Source: an uncultured Flavobacteriales bacterium (lineage in GTDB: Bacteria; Bacteroidota; Bacteroidia; Flavobacteriales; Vicingaceae). Taken from it: DNA of 6,204 bases. Positions 1 to 6,080 of this stretch are shown here, piece by piece (position 1 is the first letter of the stretch; the number at the start of each line of letters is the position of its first letter). Both the position numbers and the translations under genes were made by a program. The notes under the pieces are model-generated. The model was not told the origin of the DNA. It worked only from the letters and a program-made list of their open reading frames with translations, and made no database searches. The stretch is from contig CAJXFJ010000117.1 of the NCBI GenBank assembly GCA_913052515.1, positions 1 to 6,204 of the forward strand, read 5' to 3'.

Positions 1-1
1 A

Positions 2-964
2 GGTCATTTAAAAATAAATCCACATTGGGAGAAGCACTTTGCCACCACTTTTTCATATGCTAAAGATGTGGTTGAATTTGGAGGGACTCAATTTTATAAT
101 GACCGAATGAGTCCTTTTTCAACAGAGAGTTTTCAAAAGCTTTTAATCACTAGAATGGATCAAGTGGAAGATTTTTCCTTTCAATTAGAAACTCACTTTA
201 TTCGTGATTTTCAATTTACCTTTTTTGGAAATATTCAAAATCGACGTATTACCTCTGATTACCGATTTATGAGCGAAGGAGTTCGTAATCCATTTCAACA
301 TTACAGTGTTTTACAAACAGGGGTGAATGTGCGCTTCGCTTTTCGAGAAAAATTGATTGAAATGTTTGGCATAAAAACGCCTGTAAGTTATGAGTATCCT
401 GTGATTCATTTTAAGTATACAAGGGGATTTTCAGGGTTAGAATTTGCCGATTATGACTTCAATCGGGTGGATGTGAAAATGGAGAAAAATAGCAGAATCA
501 GGAATTTAGGGTTTAATACCCTTCGTATCAATGCGGGTTATATTGATAAGGCCATTCCTCTTGGAATGCTCTATCGTTCAAGAGGTAGTTTTAATGAAGA
601 TCTGAGAATTGCTTCCGATTTTAGCTTTCAATCCGTTCTACCTAATGAGTTTTATCATGATCGCTATGTTTCTGTATTTTTCAAACATAGCTTTAAGAAT
701 TTGCTTTTAAAAAGCAATTATTTTAAGCCAGAATTAGCCTTAGTCAGTGCTTTTGGATGGGGCGAAATGAGTCATCAGGGATATCATCAAAACGTAGATT
801 TTAAAACAATGGATAAGGGGTTTTTTGAATCTGGGATTCAATTGGATCGAATACTTGAGTCTCTTAATCTTGGCTTAGGAGCTTACTACCGTTATGGTGC
901 CTATTCTTTTGAAGACTTTAAAGACAACTGGACGTATAAAGTCACTTATGCATTTAAGTTTTAA
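2..964 (+). CDS. C-terminal part of a DUF5686-like outer-membrane beta-barrel protein (5' end outside window)
   Basis: The reading frame is open to the left edge (in-frame codons from base 2: GHLKINPHWEKHFATTF), so the true start lies outside the window and about 320 C-terminal residues are seen. The GTG at 68 is internal to a continuous frame and should not be taken as the start. The protein has alternating aromatic and polar strands throughout, no hydrophobic helices, and ends in an aromatic residue (WTYKVTYAFKF). This is the usual C-terminal beta-signal for outer-membrane insertion. The segment containing YFKPELALVSAFGWG, then a 'GFFESGIQLDRIL' strand and 'GLGAYYRYGAYSFED', resembles the C-terminal barrel of the Bacteroidota DUF5686 family. 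Those proteins are usually around 800 residues, with an N-terminal carboxypeptidase-regulatory-like domain that would lie upstream here. Their function is not established. The family call is from memory of the pattern; the outer-membrane barrel call is safer. Confidence 0.72.
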   Translation, partial: GHLKINPHWEKHFATTFSYAKDVVEFGGTQFYNDRMSPFSTESFQKLLITRMDQVEDFSFQLETHFIRDFQFTFFGNIQNRRITSDYRFMSEGVRNPFQHYSVLQTGVNVRFAFREKLIEMFGIKTPVSYEYPVIHFKYTRGFSGLEFADYDFNRVDVKMEKNSRIRNLGFNTLRINAGYIDKAIPLGMLYRSRGSFNEDLRIASDFSFQSVLPNEFYHDRYVSVFFKHSFKNLLLKSNYFKPELALVSAFGWGEMSHQGYHQNVDFKTMDKGFFESGIQLDRILESLNLGLGAYYRYGAYSFEDFKDNWTYKVTYAFKF

Positions 965-3114
965 GAACAGTATTTTAAAACCAAGCTTTTGCAAGCCTCA
1001 TGCGAACGAATTGCACCTTCTTGCCAAAATTCACAGGCTTTTTCAGCATTTTTAATTTCCCAATATAAACTACCAATCTCATAAAAAATTTGTCCACTTG
1101 GCATGTTTTCTAAGATGGCTAACAAATCATCAATGGCGTTTTGGCTTTCTCCAATTTGCTTGTAAGCCTGAGCTCTCTGATACAAACTTTGATCGCGTAA
1201 AGCTGGATTTCCAATGGCAATTGTAAAATAGGGAATACTGTAGGCAGCTAAACTGTCAATAAATAAACGTTGAGCAACTTCAGAAGCCTGCTGTTGGTTC
1301 AAGGTAAAGGGTTTTAAGACTTCTTTGGCTTGCTTTACTTTGTCAAGTTCTAAATACAATTTAGCCAATGGATAAGCAACTTGAATCGAAGAAGGCTCTT
1401 TCTCATATACCCATAAATAATCTTTTAAAGCGCTTTCACCATCATTCATAGCAACATATAGATTGCCGCGATTTACCTTAAATTGCATAGAAAGTGGAGC
1501 CAATTCAATGGCTTTATTAAAATCTGCCAAAGCCTTTTCATGATTCCCTTTAATGGAATAAGCAATCCCTCTATTATTTAACAATTCGGTGTTTTTGGGT
1601 GCCAGTTCAATAGCTTTATTGAAGTCTTCAATAGCTAAATCGGTTTGTTGCATTTTCCCATAGACTACGCCTCTCAGTTTTAGAGCATCTACATTTTCTT
1701 GCTCAATGGCAAGAAGTGAGTTTAAATCTTCTAGTGCTTTTTGACTTTGTCCTTCTCGATCCCAAATAAGTGCTCGGTTCATCAGTGCTCTAGCTAATGT
1801 AGGTTCTAGCTCCAAAGCTTTTTGTATATCTCTAAAGGCAGCTTTACTTTGCCCTTTCTTAAGCTGAATTTGCCCTCTTTCGTTATAGGCCATGGCTTGT
1901 CCCCAAGCATTTCCTTCATTGGTTTCAATCACACTACTCCAAACGGTATAGCTGTTTTCATAAACTGATTGATATTTAAAAGAATAGAGCGTAAAGGCAA
2001 TTGCGAATGCAAATAAAAGATACCTCGACCATCTTGCAGCATACTTAAATATGAGCATGCTTATTCCTAGGTATAAACCAATGTAAGGAAGGTAAACATA
2101 GCGATTGGAAACGATATCATTCCCAGTAGGAATGATTTTAAGCACCGGCGCAATAATGATTAAGAAGAAGAGAACTCCAAACCAAACAATGCTTTCTTTT
2201 TTAGCTAAGCGATAAATGAAGTAAGCAAATGCTGCTAAAATGAGTGGTGCTACATAATATGCAAGAGGTAAGAAGTCATTTTTGCTTGGATATAAATTCT
2301 TTGGGCTTAATTCAAAGGGTAAAAACAAACGAACTAAGTAGTAGGCTAGACTATAAATGGCCATGAGAATGCGATCTAGAAAAGTATAATCGCTAGCAAA
2401 AGTTTTTATGAATCCTGCATCATCTTGAGTTTTTAAAGTGATGAAAATGAATATGCCACTTAGAATAAATAGTGGAATCTTGTTTAACACATATTTCCAC
2501 TTGAAGTTTTTGAATTGAAATAAATCAATAAGAATCAAAACAGCTGGAAATACCACCGCATTGGACTTGCTAAATAGCGAAGCGATGAATGCAATTACCA
2601 TTAGTAAATAAAAAAGGACTTTTTGGCTTGAAAGGTACTTCAAATAGCTAAGTAGACCCAATAAAAAGAAAAAGCCATATACCAAGTCTTTTCGAGCCGA
2701 TAGCCAAACGATATTTTCGGTGTGCATGGGGTGAACCACAAAAAGTAGGCTAACTGCCAAGCTCCAATCTGATCGTTTTAAAAATTGCTTGCTCAAAAAG
2801 AAAACTAAAACCGTATTTAGCAGGTGCCAAAGGATATTGGTCAAGTGAAACCATTTAGCATTAAATCCATAAAGTTGATGTTCAATAGCCCAAGTTAAGG
2901 ATGTAATGGGATGATACAAGCCAAATACCGCATCGCTAAAAAGGGCTTTCAAATTCTCCATGGAAAGACTCTTGTTCGCTTCGCTTTCTAAAATCAGTTT
3001 GTCATCATCAAAATTAACAAGGAATTCAAATTGCAAAGAATTCCAATATAAAGCCAAACCTAATAGGAGAATTAGCGATAAGAATAAGCCTGAATTTTTT
3101 TCTAAAGTTTTCAA
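961..3114 (-). CDS. TMTC-like polytopic GT-C glycosyltransferase (putative protein O-mannosyltransferase) with C-terminal TPR array
   Basis: This is a 717-residue two-part protein. Residues ~10-380 are a polytopic membrane domain with about 11-12 hydrophobic helices. TM1 (about 10-28) is followed by an acidic motif, NFDDDKLIL (D36-D38), then YHPIT (67-71), HPMHTENIVWLSARKD (128-143) and SNRYVYLP (336-343). These match the pattern of eukaryotic TMTC O-mannosyltransferases and their common bacterial homologues (DD motif, YRPLT, HPVHTEAVAW, DRYxYLP). In that family the acidic pair after TM1 is thought to be catalytic and the donor is a polyprenyl-phosphate sugar. Residues ~405-680 carry at least five TPRs, including two near-identical helices DFNKAIELAP (497-506 and 531-540). 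If topology follows TMTCs, the TPRs face the periplasm and could hold substrate. The start is a TTG: an in-frame TGA lies 10 codons upstream with no ATG or GTG between, the next ATG (M52) would remove TM1 and the DDD motif, and the TTG gives a lysine-bearing N-terminus just before TM1. The sugar and acceptor cannot be read from the sequence. 'O-GlcNAc transferase' would be a mislabel, as no GT41 domain is present. Confidence 0.8.
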   Translation of the reverse strand: MKTLEKNSGLFLSLILLLGLALYWNSLQFEFLVNFDDDKLILESEANKSLSMENLKALFSDAVFGLYHPITSLTWAIEHQLYGFNAKWFHLTNILWHLLNTVLVFFLSKQFLKRSDWSLAVSLLFVVHPMHTENIVWLSARKDLVYGFFFLLGLLSYLKYLSSQKVLFYLLMVIAFIASLFSKSNAVVFPAVLILIDLFQFKNFKWKYVLNKIPLFILSGIFIFITLKTQDDAGFIKTFASDYTFLDRILMAIYSLAYYLVRLFLPFELSPKNLYPSKNDFLPLAYYVAPLILAAFAYFIYRLAKKESIVWFGVLFFLIIIAPVLKIIPTGNDIVSNRYVYLPYIGLYLGISMLIFKYAARWSRYLLFAFAIAFTLYSFKYQSVYENSYTVWSSVIETNEGNAWGQAMAYNERGQIQLKKGQSKAAFRDIQKALELEPTLARALMNRALIWDREGQSQKALEDLNSLLAIEQENVDALKLRGVVYGKMQQTDLAIEDFNKAIELAPKNTELLNNRGIAYSIKGNHEKALADFNKAIELAPLSMQFKVNRGNLYVAMNDGESALKDYLWVYEKEPSSIQVAYPLAKLYLELDKVKQAKEVLKPFTLNQQQASEVAQRLFIDSLAAYSIPYFTIAIGNPALRDQSLYQRAQAYKQIGESQNAIDDLLAILENMPSGQIFYEIGSLYWEIKNAEKACEFWQEGAIRSHEACKSLVLKYCS

Positions 3115-3200
3115 ATGGGATGTTTTACAGCAATTTGTATTGAAGCCTCAAAGGCAGTAAACAAGTATACTAAATATCTTTACCTTAGAGGGCTGTTAAA
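3115..3200. promoter_or_regulatory. Divergent intergenic region with candidate promoters for both flanking genes
   Basis: This 86-bp gap is the only space between the leftward TMTC-like gene (TTG at 3114) and the rightward redox operon (ATG at 3201), so it must hold promoters for both directions. Compared with the Bacteroidota -7 consensus TAnnTTTG, there are one-mismatch matches on the + strand (TATCTTTA at 3175-3182, TACCTTAG at 3181-3188) and on the - strand (TATACTTG at 3169-3162). No convincing TTG -33 element sits at the usual 19-21 bp spacing for any of them, so the exact promoters are uncertain. No purine-rich Shine-Dalgarno precedes either start; the + strand start is preceded by GGCTGTTAAA. 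Confidence 0.4.
3146..3191. repeat. Imperfect inverted repeat in the divergent intergenic region
   Basis: The left arm CCTCAAAGG (3146-3154) pairs with the right arm CCTTAGAGG (3183-3191) at 8 of 9 positions. After a three-base bulge (CAG) the stem continues with TAAA (3158-3161) against TTTA (3179-3182). The 17-base centre includes the perfect 8-bp palindrome AGTATACT (3164-3171). It could be an operator for the divergent pair or a hairpin in the leader of the oxidoreductase gene, ending 9 bases before its ATG. An 8/9 match within 86 bp is not strongly significant, so this is tentative. Confidence 0.35.
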
Positions 3201-4490
3201 ATGAAGCACATTGCAATTATAGGAAATGGAATTTCGGGAGTAACTGCCGCTAGGCATATCCGAAAACAGACTGATTATAAAATCACCTTAATTTCTTCAG
3301 AAAGCACTCATTTTTTTTCTAGAACAGCGCTAATGTACGTCTATATGGGGCATATGAAGTTTGAACATATCAAACCTTATGAAGACCATTTTTGGGAAAA
3401 AAACAAGATTGAATTGAAATCCGCTCATGTGGAAAGGATAGATGCAAAGAAAAAGCAGCTTCATTTTTCAAATCAAGAAATCTTAAACTTTGACGAATTA
3501 ATAATTGCAACTGGTTCAAAACCTCGTTTTTTTAATTGGAAAGGTCAAGATCTAGAAGGAGTGCAAGGCTTGTACTCATGGCAAGATTTAGAATTGATGC
3601 AAAAAAACACTCAAGATTGCAAGAGGGCTGTTGTTGTAGGAGGTGGTTTAATAGGTGTCGAAATGGCTGAAATGCTCATAAGTAGAGGAATAGCAGTCAC
3701 TTTTTTAGTGAGAGATAGTCATTTTTGGGGCAGTGTTTTACCGAAAGAAGAAGGGAATCTGGTTTCTAAACATATTGCCAAACATGGAGTGGATTTACGC
3801 TTTAATACAGAGTTAGCAGAAATTGTTGGTGATGAGAATGGCAAAGTGAAAAGCATAAAAACCAATTCAGGAGAAGAAATCAATTGCGATTTTGTAGGAA
3901 TCACCACGGGTGTTGAACCGAATATTGATTTTGTGAAGCAATCTGGAATAGCTTGCAGTGCAGGAGTTTTGGTAAATGAATATTTAGAAACAAGTGAAGC
4001 GGGAGTATATGCGATTGGTGATTGTGCAGAGTTTCAACAACATCCAACTAATCGAGGGAAGATTGAGCAAGTTTGGTATACTGGCAAGATGATGGGGGAA
4101 ACGGTAGCTCAAAGTATTTGTGGAAATAGAACGGCTTATAAACCTGGAGTTTGGTTTAATTCGGCGAAATTCTTCGATTTGGAATATCAAACTTATGGGC
4201 GAGTTTCCTCAAAACCTGATGAAGATGAAGTTCACTTTTATTGGGAAGCAAAAGAGCAAGAAAAGTGTTTGAAATTTGCTTTTCATAAACAAAACCTTAC
4301 CTTTTTGGGCATCAATGCATTTGGGATTCGTTTAAGACATGAGGTAATGAATAGTTGGATAAAAAACCAAGAAACAATTGATGCCGTAATTCAGCAATTG
4401 GGTCAAGCAAATTTTGATCCTGAATTTTATCCTAAACATGAAAAAGAAGTGCAAGAAGCTTATCAAAAATTTAAAGCAAAAAGGAACTAA
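3201..4490 (+). CDS. FAD-dependent NAD(P)H oxidoreductase (pyridine nucleotide-disulfide reductase fold, rubredoxin reductase/NirB-like)
   Basis: This 429-residue soluble flavoprotein probably passes electrons from NAD(P)H through FAD to a protein acceptor. The N-terminal Rossmann motif GNGISG (8-13) binds the FAD ADP moiety. ATGSKPR (103-109) is the conserved linker strand. A second Rossmann motif, GGGLIG (147-152), binds the nicotinamide nucleotide, and VYAIGDCAEF (269-278) is the second FAD motif, with D274 contacting the flavin ribityl. The stretch FFSRTALMY (38-46) occupies the place where NADH oxidases and CoA-disulfide reductases carry a redox cysteine, and has none. There is also no CxxxxC disulfide, so the flavin probably acts alone. 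After the second Rossmann, R171 stands near where NADH-preferring enzymes usually have an acidic residue. The C-terminal ~110 residues (WFNSAKFFDLEYQTYG, about 318-333, onward) are an interface domain distantly like that of NirB. The gene abuts the membrane polyferredoxin gene directly (TAA then ATG), which suggests that protein is its redox partner. No signal peptide is seen, so it should be cytoplasmic. The physiological acceptor is unknown. Confidence 0.85.
   Translation: MKHIAIIGNGISGVTAARHIRKQTDYKITLISSESTHFFSRTALMYVYMGHMKFEHIKPYEDHFWEKNKIELKSAHVERIDAKKKQLHFSNQEILNFDELIIATGSKPRFFNWKGQDLEGVQGLYSWQDLELMQKNTQDCKRAVVVGGGLIGVEMAEMLISRGIAVTFLVRDSHFWGSVLPKEEGNLVSKHIAKHGVDLRFNTELAEIVGDENGKVKSIKTNSGEEINCDFVGITTGVEPNIDFVKQSGIACSAGVLVNEYLETSEAGVYAIGDCAEFQQHPTNRGKIEQVWYTGKMMGETVAQSICGNRTAYKPGVWFNSAKFFDLEYQTYGRVSSKPDEDEVHFYWEAKEQEKCLKFAFHKQNLTFLGINAFGIRLRHEVMNSWIKNQETIDAVIQQLGQANFDPEFYPKHEKEVQEAYQKFKAKRN
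4481..4485 (+). promoter_or_regulatory. Ribosome-binding site for the polyferredoxin gene
   Basis: AAGGA lies inside the last codons of the oxidoreductase gene, five bases before the ATG at 4491. It is the only clear Shine-Dalgarno-like sequence next to a start in this window. Together with the direct TAA-ATG junction it supports that start over the later in-frame ATG at 4515 and suggests coupled translation of the two redox genes. Confidence 0.5.
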
Positions 4491-6080
4491 ATGTTAAATC
4501 AAGTAGAACATAGCATGGGCGTAAGCAATGGCCCTCCAGTAGCTTTAAATGCTACTCAAAAGCTTGCAACCGTCTTGGGTTTTACCGGTTTGTTTGTGCT
4601 TTTGCTATCTGCTTTAAACTTCTCTGTGATTCAATCCCCAGTTTGGTTATACATCAGTTTGGGTTTAATTGCAACAGGTATAAGCCTGTTTTCTTATGCT
4701 GCCTACGCCAATAAAAGTGCAGGAATTAAAAATGATGGAGTGTTTTTTAAGTCTATCAGTTCAAGGGGTTTTTGGGCTTGGATAGCTACTTTAAGCTTAA
4801 CGTTATTTTACATTGTTCTCTATTTTTTTCCTGTTTATCTAGGTTTAAGAACTGAAGGAACGAACACCGGTCTAATTGCATTTTTTGATCCGTTAAGTCA
4901 ATCCTTAAGTGGAAATCCGGCTTCGCAATGGTTTGTTTATGGAACACTTTATACCCTTGCCATTTTATTTTTTGGAATCAAGTATTTGTGGAAATATCGA
5001 CACAATCCTTATCAACGATTAAGGACGGTGAGTGTAATGTTTTTTCAAACAGCATTCGCCTTTTTAATACCAGAGTTTATGGCCAGATTGAATGGGGAAG
5101 GTTTTAGCCTTCCTTATTATGATTTGAAAAATATTTGGCCTTTGAATTACTATAATTTCGAGCAATATCGGGTCGATGAATTTATTTCAGCCGGTGATAT
5201 TGGTCTTGCACTTTTGGTATTTGGTATACTTTCCATATTTGTAATCACACCCATTTTAACCTATAAATACGGTAAGCGTTGGTATTGCTCTTGGGTTTGT
5301 GGCTGTGGTGGTTTGGCCGAAACAGCAGGCGATCCTTTTCGCCAACTTTCAGATAAAAGCACATTTGCTTGGAAGGTGGAGCGTTGGGTAATTCATTCAG
5401 TAGTGGTTTTTGTGGTAGTGATGACAACTGCTGTAGTAGCTAGTTACTTAGGTTACGATGCTGAAAAGTATTGGCTAACCAAAGACGCTTTTTTAATTGC
5501 CGTTGCGCTTTTATTGAGTTTGGTTTATACTCTGATTTTTATTTTTAAAAGACAGGAATTGAAAAAGGATGCTAAGGCTGCTGCAAGTATTTACTTAGTA
5601 ATCGTCCTTTCATTAATTGGAATGCATTTTTGGAATGGGAATTCTTCTTTGTTTTTATTTGAAGCAGAGACTTTACGAAGTACCTATGGTTTTTTGATTG
5701 GTTCTGTTTTTAGCGGAGTCATTGGGACAGGATTTTACCCCATTTTTGGAAGCCGAGTATGGTGTCGTTTTGGTTGTCCTATGGCGGCAATATTAGGAAT
5801 TCAACAACGGTTTTTTTCAAAATTTCGGATAACCACCAATGGGGGTCAGTGTATTTCTTGCGGAAATTGCTCTACCTATTGTGAAATGGGAATTGATGTG
5901 AAGGCCTATGCTCAGAGAGGTCAAAATATTGTGCGTTCTTCTTGTGTGGGTTGTGGTGTTTGTTCGGCGGTTTGTCCGCGTGGAGTGTTAAAACTCGAAA
6001 ATGGAGAAGGTGCTCAAGCAAGTCGGTATGCAGAAAATCCCATCACATTGGGTAATGATGGAGTTAAATTGAATTTTTAA
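4491..6080 (+). CDS. Polytopic membrane 4Fe-4S polyferredoxin (NapH/NosR/CcoG-like)
   Basis: This 529-residue membrane protein has about ten predicted helices (roughly 24-44, 50-74, 94-117, 148-167, 182-196, 237-257, 299-320, 332-352, 365-382, 398-418). Two cysteine motifs follow helices at the membrane edge, as in the Fer4_5 family: YCSWVCGCGG (C266, C270, C272) and WCRFGCPMA (C425, C429). The soluble C-terminus carries two classical [4Fe-4S] motifs: CISCGNCSTYC (C454, C457, C460, C464) and CVGCGVCSAVCP (C485, C488, C491, C495). This arrangement is that of NapH, the NosR C-terminus and CcoG, which move electrons between cytoplasm, quinone pool and periplasm or reduce metal centres. There is no N-terminal FMN-binding domain as in NosR, and no nap, nos or cco genes are beside it, so none of those names is given. 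The gene follows the FAD oxidoreductase with no gap, and the GT2 gene follows it with no gap. The likely role is a membrane electron conduit fed by the oxidoreductase; the final acceptor is unknown. Confidence 0.85.
   Translation: MLNQVEHSMGVSNGPPVALNATQKLATVLGFTGLFVLLLSALNFSVIQSPVWLYISLGLIATGISLFSYAAYANKSAGIKNDGVFFKSISSRGFWAWIATLSLTLFYIVLYFFPVYLGLRTEGTNTGLIAFFDPLSQSLSGNPASQWFVYGTLYTLAILFFGIKYLWKYRHNPYQRLRTVSVMFFQTAFAFLIPEFMARLNGEGFSLPYYDLKNIWPLNYYNFEQYRVDEFISAGDIGLALLVFGILSIFVITPILTYKYGKRWYCSWVCGCGGLAETAGDPFRQLSDKSTFAWKVERWVIHSVVVFVVVMTTAVVASYLGYDAEKYWLTKDAFLIAVALLLSLVYTLIFIFKRQELKKDAKAAASIYLVIVLSLIGMHFWNGNSSLFLFEAETLRSTYGFLIGSVFSGVIGTGFYPIFGSRVWCRFGCPMAAILGIQQRFFSKFRITTNGGQCISCGNCSTYCEMGIDVKAYAQRGQNIVRSSCVGCGVCSAVCPRGVLKLENGEGAQASRYAENPITLGNDGVKLNF

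Noticed and set aside
68..70. GTG as the start of the left-hand barrel gene
   Set aside because: The frame continues upstream without a stop to the window edge with sequence of the same barrel character, so the GTG is an internal valine codon.
1500..1625. A DNA direct repeat (two similar ~28-base segments about 100 bases apart)
   Set aside because: The similarity comes from successive TPR units encoding the same DFNKAIELAP helix and not from a mobile or regulatory repeat.
961..3114. Naming the TPR protein an O-GlcNAc transferase
   Set aside because: The C-terminus is only TPRs, with no GT41 catalytic domain; the membrane domain fits TMTC-like GT-C enzymes instead.
2960..3160. A 66-codon + strand open frame across the start of the TMTC-like gene
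   Set aside because: It lies almost entirely antisense to TM1 and the DDD region of a well-supported gene, and its translation is basic and low in recognisable structure.
3719..4190. Two short - strand open frames inside the oxidoreductase gene
   Set aside because: They are antisense to conserved NAD- and FAD-binding regions and show no motif or start context of their own.
5245..5427. A 60-codon - strand open frame inside the polyferredoxin gene
   Set aside because: It is the antisense shadow of the CX3CXC region and has no support as a protein.
4491..6080. Naming the polyferredoxin NosR, NapH or CcoG
   Set aside because: It lacks the NosR FMN-binding domain, has more membrane segments than expected for NapH or CcoG, and has no nos, nap or cco neighbours.
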